Below are positions 10,314-21,229 of a DNA stretch of 64,000 bases, in pieces. The position numbers and the translations under genes were made by a program. The notes below the pieces were generated by a model. That model searched no databases and had not been told where the DNA came from. It was given only the letters and a program-made list of their open reading frames with translations. The DNA lies in assembly GCA_000750105.3 (NCBI GenBank), contig JPHH03000059.1, positions 1-64,000 on the forward strand. Direction: 5' to 3'. Each line of letters opens with the position of its first letter. Within the stretch, counting starts at the first letter, position 1. This DNA comes from Tolypocladium sp. Sup5 PDA-1. Lineage: Eukaryota; Ascomycota; Sordariomycetes; Hypocreales; Ophiocordycipitaceae.

Positions 10314-12858
10314 TCATGCCATCATTGAGTCGTCCATCGGTACGTCGTCCTCGAAACTCTCGATTGCTTCCTTAATCTTGGGCGCGGCCTGTATTAAATA
10401 TGTCAGCACACATTCTGCCTCCAGTCAGGGCCACACGGATTGCTTCGCCTACCTTTGGATCCAGAGACAGCGCAATCGTAAAGTGTCGCACCGACAACTG
10501 CTTCTCGTTCGTATTCTTGTAAAGCGTGCCGAGCAGGAAATGCACCGTCGCCTCTTCGGGAGCCAAGTCCTTCAGGATCATCAGCTCCCGCTGGGCCGCC
10601 TCGATCTGCCCCACCGTGAGGAGAGCCCGAGCCTTCTTGTACCGAGTCTGGGCAGCCCGCGGTGCAAGCTCTGCCGCCTTGGTGTAGGCGTTCAGCGCCT
10701 GCACCATCTGCTTCTGCTTCTCCAAGACCGTGCCCATACAGCAAATCAACACGGCGTTGTTGGGGTTGATGATTTGCGCGGCGTAAAAGTGGTCGTATGC
10801 CTTGTCGTAGGCTCCCAGCCGCTCCTGGACTCGTCCGATGCCATAGTAGGCATTGTAATGCCGCCTGTCGGCAGCGATGGCCTGGCGGTATGCCGTGAGC
10901 GCCTTCTCGTACTCTTCGTTGGTGACATGCTCATGTCCCTGTAGTGTAAAGGCATATGCGAACTTGGGGTCCAGCTGCGTGGCCCGTTTAAAGCATTTCA
11001 GTGCTTGCTCGGGATCTCTGGCGAGCGACCACGCATTTCCCAGGGCGCACCATGCCTGGGGTGAGTGCCACGCCGAGTCCACGAGCTCGTGGGCCAGGAA
11101 GGACAGGTCCGTCTCGCGCTTCAGATGCCACAGGATCGTCGAGTACACCTCCATGTCTTGTAGGCGCGACGGCGCCTGAACGCGCATTCTCCTGAAGAAC
11201 TTCTCGGCCTCCGCGTACGAAGCTTGCTCATAATGCGCCCGGCCCATTTGTGCCATCACCCAAGGTGTCCCCTGGTGGGCTGGCGGCAGGGCGCTCAGCG
11301 CCTGCAAGGCCTCCTGACACTGGAATCGCGACAAGAGGTAGTATCCGCTTCCGAGTTTCTTCATAAGGTCCAGGGTCCATTTGAGGGCTTCCTCGATCTT
11401 GGCTGCGTCTGGCTCTGCCAGTCTCGTCACGGCGGGTTGCGGCGGCGGTTCCTTCACCCTCGACGTCTCTCCACGATCGACATCCCCATGATGGTCCTCC
11501 AGGGGCTTCCGGTTACCGCTAACAACCCGGCCGACGCTGGAGCCACTTGAACCTGGTCGGACGATGCGCGAGACCTGGGGCCTAGCCTTCTTCAGCTCAC
11601 GCCCCGCAGATACTCCGATGGTCGTTCCTCCGGCGTTCGCCTTGATCGATGGCTTGAACATGTTCAGTCGTGCACTTCGCCTCGTGGCCGGCTCGTCCGA
11701 ATTGGCAGACCGAGGCACCGGATGTCCAGATAGAGTTCGTTTCCTATCGGCAGTGTTCGATGCGCCTGAGCGCATGGTGGTGGTTGGGACATTTGCCGCG
11801 TCCGACATGAGTTCCACAGGCTGCTGCTGTTCCTGACTCCTGTCCTGTGCTCTAACGTTCCGTTTCGCCCCTAATCTGTAGTTCATCCGTGGCGGCGCCT
11901 CTACGCTGGGATCGATGGCTTGAGCGTTGCGTGCTCTCCGAGCCGGTGCCTGTGGCGGTTCCTGTGAGTAGCCGGAGCGAGAGGTGGAGGGGTCTGTCAA
12001 CGACGGTCCTGTAGGCGTTTCCAACCCATCCATAGAAGGCTGGCTATTCGTTGATGCGGCGAGCCTCAACCGCGCGCTCTGTATCTTGGACATGAAGTCG
12101 TCTCCAGGTTCGGCGAACATGTCGACCGTCGGACTTGACAAGTCCACAGTTGAGAAGTTGACATTAAACGGGTCAACCCCCAAGTCCGCAGCAACATTCC
12201 GCGCCACGGGTCGTTTTGATGACGGATCCAAGGCGTGTGAAGTGGTAATCTCCCTGCCATCGGTTACTGCCGAATTCGCTTCCTGCGCGAAGCTTTGTAC
12301 CAGGCCCTCGTTGGCCTTGAAGATGTTCGGCACACGAACATTAATGCCCATGTCGCAGAGAGCCGTGAAGGCATCCCACATGAAGGGATTCTTCTTCAGC
12401 GCCTCCTCGAAGCAGCTGACAGCCTTCTTCTTGTCTCCGTATCCGCGGTGGAGTTTCCCCAACAGGCAGAGGACGGCAGGGATATCCGGGGACCCAGCAC
12501 GAGACGTAGCGGAATGCTTGCCTATGCTGCACTTTTGTGCCCATAGCCCTCTTGACTTTTCCAGCGCCACGATGCCATCCTTGTACCGCTCCAACGCCAG
12601 GCACGCCTGTGCAAACACCCAGGCGCAGCCCAAGTTGATGCCGCGATAGCCCATGAGCTTGCCGACATCGTACGCGGAGCGAAAGTCGCCGACTCGGAGG
12701 TGGCATAGGGCGTACAGGTAGGCGGCGTCGCTCGACTTGGGATCCTGGGCCGTGAGCCGCTCGGCAAAGAACAGGGCGTTGTCGTAGGCGGCGTTGTCCA
12801 GGTGGTAGTGTATCACCTGTCGGAGGAGACCTCCAACAGCCATCGGGTTCGGCGCCAT
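10314..12858 (-). CDS. CDC27: Anaphase-promoting complex subunit 3 (Cdc27/BimA), 2 exons, 826 aa
   Basis: A TPR scaffold subunit of the APC/C ubiquitin ligase. It helps bind Cdc20/Cdh1 and drives securin and cyclin destruction at anaphase. Exon 1 is 12858..10453 and exon 2 is 10388..10314. The 64-bp intron (GTAGGC, TACAG) replaces an unrelated read-through tail with AAPKIKEAIESFEDDVPMDD and a short end. The N-terminal TPR block covers about residues 1-190, with hallmark LRVGDFRSAYDVGKLMGYRG. A Ser/Arg-rich disordered linker runs from about 200 to 480. The C-terminal TPR superhelix from about 490 to 800 includes WCALGNAWSLARDPEQALKC and YNAYYGIGRVQERLGAYDKA. Length matches fungal homologues. 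The linker is where Cdk sites would be expected. Confidence 0.95.
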
Positions 12859-13866
12859 ACTGGGCCAGGCTACCCAGCCGGGCGAGGTCGGTTATTCCGT
12901 GCGATCGAGGACGGCTTTATCGGCGTGATCGTGCCATGGGACCCGTCGAGACGGAGCAGAGGTTTTTTGTTATTAATATGCTTCTGCAGCCAGGTGCACA
13001 GGCTGTCGCGGCACAGCTGCACGCCTGCTGTCGTTTGGAGACTTTGGAGGGATCGGCCGCAGGTCTTTGTTGTCTGGTCGAGGTGGAAGAATCACGCCAC
13101 CACCGGTTCGTTCGCTCGAATATCGAATGCGTTGGCAAACAGGCAACGCTCCAGGGAATACCCGAGCAACTCGAAAGAAACCTTCCAGCTCACACGCAGC
13201 TAGTCCAGGCAGCGGACAAGGGCAACGAGCTTCGTCGGCGAAGGTGGTCGGTGATCGTGAACACAACGACGGTGGGTCCCAGTGCGTGCGGACGGTTGCG
13301 GCAGCCGAAGCAGAGCAACCACCAACAAGGGGGAGGAATGGAGGCCGGATGCTGCTCGCGGGAGGGACATAACCCGTTTGCGCAGCCCTTCTCTCGACTG
13401 CACCGAAGCCCCGAAGTGCGAAGAAAAGCCGGAGCGCTCGTCGACCCGCAAGCAAGGCGAGCAGATGGTGACGATTGCGAGAGTGAGCGAGGGCAGCCGC
13501 TGGCGGGAGGCGCGCAGTTGTTGTTGCTGCCCGCCGCTTGATTGGGCGAGCTGCAGGCGCCGTTTCTGTTTCTCTGCCCAGCAACAGCGACAAAACAGTG
13601 GAGTCGTTTTCCGCCAACCACCAGCACCACCACCAGCCCCCTTGCCACTTCCAGGCGAAGTGGCCACTAGAAGAGGCCTGTCAGCCCGCATGCCCCCTCG
13701 CAGCGTGCACCTCTTCATCACACTCTGATATGCGAAAGGCGTCATTCCCAGCCTCGCCCCGTCCTCAGACACCCATCCCATTCTTCCATCCAGCTCGGCA
13801 ATAGTCCGTACTGCTCCCAATCGACCAGCAGACCAAGAATAGCATCCCGCAGCCGGACTACCCACA
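12859..13866. promoter_or_regulatory. Divergent upstream region, APC3 / SND2, about 1.0 kb
   Basis: This lies between two divergent start codons. Several overlapping frames of 150-250 codons occur on both strands, but none carries a recognisable domain. They look like GC-rich chance frames. The sequence before SND2 is C-rich with CCACCACCAGC tracts. Confidence 0.6.
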
Positions 13867-14358
13867 ATGGCCCAGAAGGCGAAAAAGGACCAGGCCAAGC
13901 ACAACACAGCCGCCCTCAACGGCCTGCACCTCACGGCCTTCCTCGTCAACCTCGTCTTCCTGCTCTTCCACTTCCTCTTCCGGCCTCGCTCCCTGCTCGC
14001 CTACGGGCTCTTCTCCGTGCCCGCCTTCGTCTGCGAGTACGTGCTCGAGGTCTCGGGCCGGCCCAAGTATGACGCCGCCACCAAGGCCCTCCGGAGCCCC
14101 GGCGAGGACATGGCGGCCCGTGGCCTGACCGAGTACATGTTCGACGTCATATGGGTCACCTGGGCGTGCGCCGTTGTCGTCTTGCTCGTCGGCAACTGGG
14201 GGTGGCTCCTGTGGGCTGTGATTCCTGCCTATGGCGCGTATCTCGGCAAGGGGCTGTTGGGGATAGGGAGGCAGAAGATGGCTGAGATGCAGGGCGGAGC
14301 GGGCCAGAACGCCGGTGCCGCACCTCCAGGGAATCGACGCGCCAGGAGAGCTGCTTAA
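13867..14358 (+). CDS. SND2: SRP-independent targeting protein 2 (Snd2/TMEM208), 163 aa
   Basis: An ER membrane protein of the SND route, which helps insert membrane proteins independently of SRP. The single-exon frame begins MAQKAKKDQAKHNTAALNGLHL, the family N terminus. Hydrophobic segments lie at about 20-38 (HLTAFLVNLVFLLFHFLF), 42-58, and a pair between about 94 and 135 (FDVIWVTWACAVVVLLV and WGWLLWAVIPAYGAYLG). The C-terminal tail is hydrophilic and basic (NRRARRAA). Length matches TMEM208 (173 aa). The stop codon lies only 56 bp from the facing stop of the DUF3605 gene, so their transcripts probably overlap at the 3' ends. Confidence 0.92.
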   Translation: MAQKAKKDQAKHNTAALNGLHLTAFLVNLVFLLFHFLFRPRSLLAYGLFSVPAFVCEYVLEVSGRPKYDAATKALRSPGEDMAARGLTEYMFDVIWVTWACAVVVLLVGNWGWLLWAVIPAYGAYLGKGLLGIGRQKMAEMQGGAGQNAGAAPPGNRRARRAA

Positions 14359-14414
14359 GCACGTCTATTCAAGAATCTCTCTTTCTATGGTGCCAATCGC
14401 CTGGGAGACTCCCT

Positions 14415-15134
14415 TCACTCTGGGCTCCGCTTGGGCCGTTCCCCTGTCAAGCGCTCCAGCGTGTCGTCGTCAACATTACGCACCAGCACGTGGATATGCT
14501 CAAGCGACCGAACGCTCTGCAAAGCAACCCAGTTCTTAAACCACAGAACCTGCGTCTCCCCGCCCGGGCCCAGCGTATCAACAAAATACCTCTTCACAAA
14601 GTCCTGCACCAGCGCCCTGCTCTCCGACGTCATGTCCCCCGTCTCAGAGTCCGTCGGTATGAGCGTGCGGGACCACACGACAATGTGCGTGATCTCCGGA
14701 TCCAGCCCATATGGCCAATCGTTGAGAAGGACTTTGTAGTCTGCAGCACTCGCAAACGGGATCTGGGATTCAGGGGCGAAGGGCGGCTGGCCCCAGCTTT
14801 TGGGCAGCCGGTTGTCCAGGATGTACTGGGTCATGGAGCCGAACTGCGCTTTGGTTTCTGCGGTCCATTTCATGTACCGGCGGAGATCAGAGGGCTTGCG
14901 CTTGAGAACAGATAGGTCGTTCGTCTCTGCAGACCAGGAGATTAGAGTGAGCGGACGACAAGTTGAATAGAGAGCACGCTGCCTGGGAGTCTCACCTATA
15001 ATCTCCGTCAGTCCCGCCCAATCATGCCTCTTAAACTCTTCGTCCGTCTGTGAAAGAATCCATTTGTCTACATCCGTCAACGGAAACGGCGGCTCCTCAG
15101 GGGGCGTCTCCAGCCTCGACACGTCGTCGCCCAT
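14415..15134 (-). CDS. DUF3605-family protein (GlcNAc-induced protein 1-like), 2 exons, 216 aa
   Basis: A conserved fungal protein of unknown biochemical role. Some family members are named for induction by N-acetylglucosamine. Exon 1 is 15134..14996 and exon 2 is 14926..14415. The 69-bp intron has a GTGAGA donor, a CTAAT branch site and a CTGCAG acceptor. It is a multiple of three without stops, so retention would add 23 residues. Splicing gives the conserved context LTEIIETNDLSVLKRKPSDL. Other conserved features are RYMKWTAETKAQFGSMTQYI, NRLP and the C-terminal HIVVWSRTLIP and VKRYFVDTLGP blocks. No signal peptide or membrane segment is seen. The spliced form is judged more likely because LKRxPSDLRRY normally follows closely. 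Confidence 0.8.
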   Translation of the reverse strand: MGDDVSRLETPPEEPPFPLTDVDKWILSQTDEEFKRHDWAGLTEIIGETPRQRALYSTCRPLTLISWSAETNDLSVLKRKPSDLRRYMKWTAETKAQFGSMTQYILDNRLPKSWGQPPFAPESQIPFASAADYKVLLNDWPYGLDPEITHIVVWSRTLIPTDSETGDMTSESRALVQDFVKRYFVDTLGPGGETQVLWFKNWVALQSVRSLEHIHVLVRNVDDDTLERLTGERPKRSPE

Positions 15135-15786
15135 GATGCGCCGGCGTCCTCGGACTGGGTAGCTTGATGAGGCAAATGAAAGTATGCGGCCTTGTCCGAC
15201 AGTCCAACGGTCAACAGCAACCCTTTGTCACTAGGAAAGTCGTTCTTACCTTATTCGCCTTTGAGTCCTCGACGTGCTCGCTCGTAACGAAAGTAGGTTT
15301 CACGGTGAGCCAGCTCGACGCGTGCGTGTGGTGAAAGGCGCAGTAGCCAGTCGCATTATGTAAGTCGACCTCGCTCTCCACAGCTATACGAACGTAACGT
15401 TTACTCTCATCGAGTGAGCTGCACTTCAATCCACGATTAGAAAACATTGCTCATTACGAGGAATCTCATTTAGATGGATTTGCTTCTGCTGTATCTCATT
15501 ATTTGCTTGAACAAGTAATTGGCATCAACAACCCTGAGCCTGCCCGTGCCTGGGAACTTGTGGCCCGGGGCGCAATGCCGTAGCGCCTCAACTAAGACGT
15601 CACCACCCCCAGGGCACCTCGCCAGCGCCGAATGGAGTAAGTTAAGAACTCAGTGCAACACATTTCCAACCTCACCCCTCTGTCCGCTCACGCACAAGTT
15701 GTTTTATCAGCCTCTTCTACTCGTCGTACAGCCAGCATCAGCGTGTTTGCTTTCGCAATGGGTGAATTGCCCTGCGCGCATCCACC
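15135..15786. promoter_or_regulatory. Divergent upstream region, DUF3605 gene / hydrolase gene
   Basis: 652 bp between divergent start codons. A 78-codon frame at 15211-15447 (minus) has no recognised similarity. The stretch from about 15440 to 15530 is AT-richer than its surroundings. Confidence 0.55.
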
Positions 15787-17233
15787 ATGATCCTCGGCCC
15801 CGTCTCGCTCATAGACTGTCTCGTCTACTGCGTCTTCCTCGCGGCGCAGCTCATCTGGCACGTCGGCTTCTTCCGCACCACCTTTGTCGTCCTCAAGACA
15901 CTTCCGTTTCTGCGTATGTCTCCCACCCTCTTACCTCCAATGGGCTTTTGAGCTCACGCGGTAGACAGTGCTTCGGTTGCCGCTTCAGTTCCAGCGGGAT
16001 CGCTACTGGACGTCTGCCGCCGCCGCGTCAGCCTTCGTGCGGGGGTCCACTGTGTTCGAAGACCTCGTCGTGCGCTGCGTGCGCCATGCCTTCAAAACCA
16101 TCCCCGCCAACATCGGGACGGTGTTTTTCTCAAAGGGAGTCACGTTGCCGTTTCTGCGATGGCGTATGCTAAGGCATGGGTACTTGAAATGCCCCGTCTA
16201 CTGGCGGGAGCGCACAATCGGAGAGGTAGCCCTGCCATGTCCACAGCACATCGAGCTATACGTCGACTAACGGAGAACAGGGTCAAAAGTCTACCAAGGG
16301 TGTATGGATCATGCACAGGCCAGAGCAGCCTCCTGACTTGGTTGTTTATTTCGTCCATGGTGAGTCGATCCCGTTGAGGTACGTAGCGTCCTATATGCTG
16401 ACGCGCAGCTAGGAGGCGGCTTTGCCTTGGGATCTTGCTACTTCTACCTCGAGTTCCTCCTGGCCTGGCACCATTTGTTGCTAGGCGCCGGGTATAAGAA
16501 CCCAGCCATATTTGCGCTCGACTACACGCTGGTCCCCGATGAAATCTACCCGACGCAGGTGCTGCAGACACTGCAAGGTTACAAGCACGTCTTGGACGTC
16601 GTCCAAGATGCCTCCAAAGTCTGTGTCGCCGGAGACTCCGCGGGAGGTACGTTGGTTCTTAGTCTTCTCCTGGAGCTGGGGGCTCAAGTCGGGAACCAAC
16701 GACGAAAGGGCGTGAAAGCGGGCGTCCGTGGCGGTCTGTCGGAACCATCGCCGCCCGCTCTCCCCGTACCCCGCATAGCCACGCTGATATCGCCGTGGGT
16801 TAAGCTCATGTCAAACCTTCACTATCCGTCCAAGGTGGACTACTTGGATAGGCAAACGCTGTGGAGGTATGCACACGAGTATGCGGGAGAATCGATGCTC
16901 AACCAGCAGCCGGCATCGCCTGGATCCTGCGTCGATGACGAGCTTTGGAAAGCGGCGACCCCACAGCGTGGCTACTTTATTACTTTCGGCGAAGAAGAGG
17001 TGTTTGCACCGGACATTGAAAGCTTCGTGAAGCGACAGGCCCGGATTGGGGTCGAGATCGAGGCGCTGCAGTTCGACGGCGGGATTCACGCTTGGCCCGT
17101 GGCGTCGCTATTCTTGTCCAGCACGGTGGAAAAGAGGCTGCAAGGGCTGCGGTCTATTGTGGCACAGGTCAGCAAGCGAACTGGCCAGAAGGTGGTAAAG
17201 ACGAAGGAGGAGGCATGGCAGCTTTCAGATTAG
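15787..17233 (+). CDS. Membrane-anchored alpha/beta hydrolase (steryl acetyl hydrolase / HSL type), 4 exons, 427 aa
   Basis: Resembles yeast Say1-type enzymes, which remove acetyl groups from sterols at the ER. The substrate here is inferred. Exons are 15787..15913, 15969..16225, 16281..16359 and 16413..17233, with introns of 55, 55 and 53 bp. The N terminus (VSLIDCLVYCVFLAAQLIWH) is a membrane anchor without a cleavage motif. The oxyanion motif HGGG is at 154-157 and is rebuilt across intron 3. The nucleophile elbow GDSAG puts Ser at 230, an acid near Asp355 lies in VFAPDIESF, and the His is near 380 in GIHAWPV, so the triad looks complete. Introns 1 and 3 each carry two AG acceptors 4 nt apart, and only the distal one keeps frame. 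Xenobiotic ester hydrolysis is an alternative role. Confidence 0.87.
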
Positions 17234-19148
17234 ATCAAGTAGACAGTCATAGACAGCCAATAGAGCGGCGGATGGGGAACCAGAACCGTTTGGCCCGGCT
17301 TCGTCTCCGCCTTGGCCAACTCAGTTTTGTATAAGCTCATACTTGTGTATCATCAGCAAGCCTCAATTGCTTGTAGAAGTGCAAGCAGTGAGGAGCAGCA
17401 GGAATAAAGGAGACGCGTTGAAGAGCTTACCTGGCATCACGATAAGCGGCGGCAGGGCATCGTCACCGCTCGCAGGGTGCATGGGTTGCACACGGCTTGG
17501 AATACGGCGCGCAACGGCTCCGTAGCATCGCAGCACGAATCTCACGATGATCCGGCCCTGGAATGAACCCGAGGCCATCGGGTGGTGCAAGGCGGATGGG
17601 TGACGCATGAGAGATCAAGCCATGGCATGCAAGACCAGGCGGCGATCGAGTGGGGGCTGAATCACGAGGGGTCTCCGAAGTTTGCTGCGGCAAGAAGCAT
17701 TCGGGCAGTCGGTGGCTCTGGCGGCGCAGAATGCGCAAGAGAGGAGGCTCGACTCATGATTCACGGCGGGACGCGCGTAGATGGATGATGAGCTCTGCCA
17801 CCTCTGCGCAGTCAACAGCTCGAGGTTTGGTGTGGAGACGCGAAGTGCACGAGTTGGGCCTGTGACGTTGCTGACCTCATCAGGTCCTGCTAGCTGGCCT
17901 AGGTTGTGCCAAGTGAGGATGCATATTAGCGACCTTGCCTGATTCGGCACCTGGACACCCCTCCTCTGGAAACCTCGCACGCAAAAGCCTCCTAGCCCGT
18001 CATCAGGCCCCCCGTTCTGGATGCTGCTGCAGCCCCGACGCGCATATAAACGGCCGGCGTTCCCTCTGGCCCGGCCGACGCCCTCGCTGGCTCTGGCTCT
18101 GGCTCGGTACCTATGGCTGGGCCTGGCCTTGACTGACCGCACCACCTCTGCCATCCAATCCCAGCCCCCGTCGCCCTCGGTGGACACGCCCCTCTATCTC
18201 GCGTCATCTGCACGCACACGGACCAGACCACTCCACGGACCACACCCAGATCTGGCCCGCGGTGAAGCCAGACGCACGCCCCCAACTTGCCCCTTCACCT
18301 TGACCCTGGAACGGAAGACGCACCCCTGTGCATGTCGTTGTCGCCCAGGCCGTGGTCCTATTTCGTCACCTTTTCTTGTTTATACGTTTTATGATATCAT
18401 TTCCCCGGCTTCCTGCCGTTTGGGACAGTCGATACGTCCTCATTCGGCGAATCGTCGCACCTCCATCGCCAGATCCGGCAGTCGCGACTCGACGCCATCG
18501 CGAGAAAGTCACGGGACTGGGCGCAAACTTCCAAAATTCGAGAACAGATCAAGGCAGGGATTTCTCTTCGATAGCTGGCTCGTCTGGCGTTGAATAGAAG
18601 CTTGCCTCATCTTGGCTCCTCTTCCATTATTTAGCTGGGCCCTGCATTCCCTCTTGTCTGGCAGATACCTCCCAAGGTGTGCCATCAGCAACCAACCCAC
18701 AACGACGACCGTCCATCCACGGTTGGTGAAAGAGACGAAAGGTCACCTGCCACGCGCTACTGCTGGTGGAGAAGAACAGAGTCGCAGCCGGCGCAGGGAC
18801 ATCAACCTGGGAAGGTACCGAACCACCTGCAGGGTCCAGGTCCGCTGTGCGCGGTCGCGCGTCCCCTCGATAACACGGGGTGAGCCCCGTCACATATTTC
18901 CTCACCTCGACGGGACAGAACAGCCACCTTGACGCACAACAAGCCCGTCCGGAGTCGCATTGGGCAGCGCAAACAAGAAGAAAGGCGTTGAGCGTCCCTA
19001 CCGCCATCCAAAATCCATTTGCGGCTGTCAGCCTGTCACTGCTGTGGGCTGACTAACTCCCGTCGACCAACTACGCGAGAGCTCCATCCCATCCCGGCAC
19101 AAACAGAGCCTCCACCAGCAGGGTGGTAGCGGTGCCCCGCCATACACA
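17234..19148. other. Intergenic, about 1.9 kb: hydrolase 3' flank and BUR6 upstream region
   Basis: No convincing gene. A TATA-like CATATAAACG occurs near 18043, about 1.1 kb before the BUR6 start. C/T-rich sequence follows it, which would fit a long BUR6 leader. Overlapping frames of up to 190 codons on both strands lack domain-like composition. Confidence 0.6.
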
Positions 19149-20027
19149 ATGTCGGGAGATGATAATTCCACCTCGAGCTACGCGCCAAAGTCGCCAGACC
19201 TGTCTTCCTTTTATTCGAGCGGCCCCACCCAGCCTGCATCACAACTCCATCCTCCCAGCCAGAGTCGAGGCGAATATAAATTGCAGGCTCCCGCATACCG
19301 CTACGGCTCCTCCTCCTCCTCTTATGCGCCCCCCATCTCCCCCGTCGCTCACCACCACATCAAGTCCGAGTACTCGCCGCCGACGCAACAACACTACCTC
19401 CCACCGAGTCCACAGCAAAACACTTCGCCGTCGCGGGCGTCCTACGGCTTGCCCCCTCCGACTTTCCAACAGCAGCCGCCGCTACCGTACGGCCAGGGTC
19501 ACCCGCCTCTCGACCAAGCCCAGCATACTGGTGCGCCGTTCCAGCAGTCCTACCCCCAGGACCCTGCCCGGACTTCTCCGTCTGCTCGTGCACAGCCAGA
19601 TCTCGGGATGCCTCCACGACGAGCTGCCGCCGCGCAGCCTCCCCCCGCCATAGAGCCGTCGCCCGTAAAGACCAAATTTCCCACTGCTCGGATCAAACGG
19701 ATTATGCAGGCCGATGAGGAAGTCGGCAAAGTCGCCCAGCAGACGCCAATTGCCGTGGGCAAGGCCCTCGAGCTGTTCATGATCCAGCTGGTGTCCAAGA
19801 GCGCCGACGTGGCCAAGGAAAAGGGCTCCAAGCGAGTCACCGCCCCAATGCTGAAGCAAGTAGTCGAAACCGATGACCAATGGGACTTTCTCAGAGAAAT
19901 TGTCAGCCGCGTGGAAAATGACAAGGAAGGTTCCCGGGCCAAGGCCAAGACTGAGAGCGAGAGCGACGAGGAGGTGGTGGAGCCTAAGAAGAGAGGCCGC
20001 GTAGGCGGTCGCAAGAAGAAGGCGTGA
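19149..20027 (+). CDS. BUR6: Negative cofactor 2 alpha subunit (Bur6/DRAP1 histone-fold), 292 aa
   Basis: NC2-alpha pairs with NC2-beta (Ncb2/Dr1) on TBP-DNA and blocks TFIIA/TFIIB entry. The single exon starts MSGDDNSTSS. Residues 1-170 are a disordered Pro/Gln/Ser/Tyr-rich extension. The histone fold spans about 176-256: KFPTARIKRIMQADEEVGKV, then KALELFMIQLVSKSADVAKE, then KRVTAPMLKQVVETDDQWDF. The C terminus is acidic then basic (SESDEEVVEPKKRGRVGGRKKK), a likely nuclear signal. The N-terminal extension makes it about twice the length of yeast Bur6 (142 aa). A CBF/NF-YC or Dpb-type histone-fold protein is the main alternative, but the ARIKRIMQADEEVGKV helix favours NC2-alpha. Confidence 0.9.
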   Translation: MSGDDNSTSSYAPKSPDLSSFYSSGPTQPASQLHPPSQSRGEYKLQAPAYRYGSSSSSYAPPISPVAHHHIKSEYSPPTQQHYLPPSPQQNTSPSRASYGLPPPTFQQQPPLPYGQGHPPLDQAQHTGAPFQQSYPQDPARTSPSARAQPDLGMPPRRAAAAQPPPAIEPSPVKTKFPTARIKRIMQADEEVGKVAQQTPIAVGKALELFMIQLVSKSADVAKEKGSKRVTAPMLKQVVETDDQWDFLREIVSRVENDKEGSRAKAKTESESDEEVVEPKKRGRVGGRKKKA

Positions 20028-21229
20028 GAGAAGCTGCAAGGAGCTCGAGTTTTTCTTGGGCGCGTCACGCATCACGAAGGACACGATGAGAATGAACGGC
20101 GTTCGAAAAGGTTAACATACATCACCGGCGTTGTGGGACGGGGAGAGAGCTGCTGCTGTTGCTGTGGCCCCTCTGGACGCGAATGCTGGCTAGCATCTCG
20201 CCATGTGGGATTTAGACGGGGGACAGATGGATGTGCTGGAGCACAGCACAAGCAACAAGGCGCAATGCAATGCATGTCTGAGCGAGGCATTGCCTGGGAA
20301 TTGTACTGAATTAGTTGCTTGCATCTCTGTATGGAGTATTTCGTACGTGTGGTTAAAAATTAGCAAACCAATATTGCTCGCATGTGCTTAGGGGATATGC
20401 CTCAGGTTCATGGTGAACTCGGACGTTCTCGGGTATTGCCGTGGTCTCGCCTCGCAGGTATTAGGCCTAGTACGTATACATTCTGATGGACAACATGTGC
20501 ATTCTAAATCTACAGTAATGTCCAACCCTGTTTCGTATTGCACGTTGCCGCATGCTTCCAAGAGGAGCGGCCTGGCGTTTGTCCTCGACCCTGCACCTTA
20601 CAGTGACAGCCCACGGCAGGACGCTGCCGTCCTGGTTGCAGATATTCCTTTTTCTGGGGCATGTTTACCTTTTGCGATCCTGCAAAATATCCGCCGTTCC
20701 CGTACAGTACGGAGTACAGAAATTCCATCTCCTGCCGATCTACAAGGATCCAGCGGCGTGCAGCACAGGAGCTTGATGGGTGTTGCGGTGGTATTGGCCC
20801 CATCCGGATCCCACGTCCACCAGCAGCCCACAGGCACTAAACGGGCCCCTGGACGCGGCGGGTCTCTCGGCGCTGTGGACAGGTAACGGTAACAAACAGG
20901 TCGACATCAACCCCCGTGATCCAATCCGCGATCCCGCTTCCATCTCCCTCCCGTCCTCCCCGACGACTCGCAAGGCCCGTTTCACCCGAACATCCTACGG
21001 ACGTACTTACAGTACACCCGACCCGACACGATTCGATTCGATAGCCCGTCGACCGCGAGACCTGGATGTCGCCTGTGCCGCCCGCGCCGTGAAGCCTCTG
21101 CCCGCCCAGCCATGCGCACGAGCTGCCCGTCGCCCCCACCGCAACGCTCCCCGTCCCCAAGCTCATGAGGCACCACCGCCAGCTCCCACTCCTCGTCGTC
21201 GCCAGCTCCCCCGCGCACATAAACCCCCA
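20028..21229. other. Intergenic, about 1.2 kb: BUR6 3' flank and PIK1 upstream region
   Basis: No convincing gene. There is a palindromic motif cluster CCGTACAGTACGGAGTAC near 20700. It belongs to the same short motif family that is dense at 39-45 kb. GTACGT-type motifs recur near 20340, 20470 and 20996. Confidence 0.6.

Noticed and set aside
14927..14995. Reading the DUF3605 gene straight through as 239 codons
   Set aside because: The 69-bp segment has a donor, a CTAAT branch site and an acceptor, and interrupts a conserved block. Retention cannot be excluded but is less likely.
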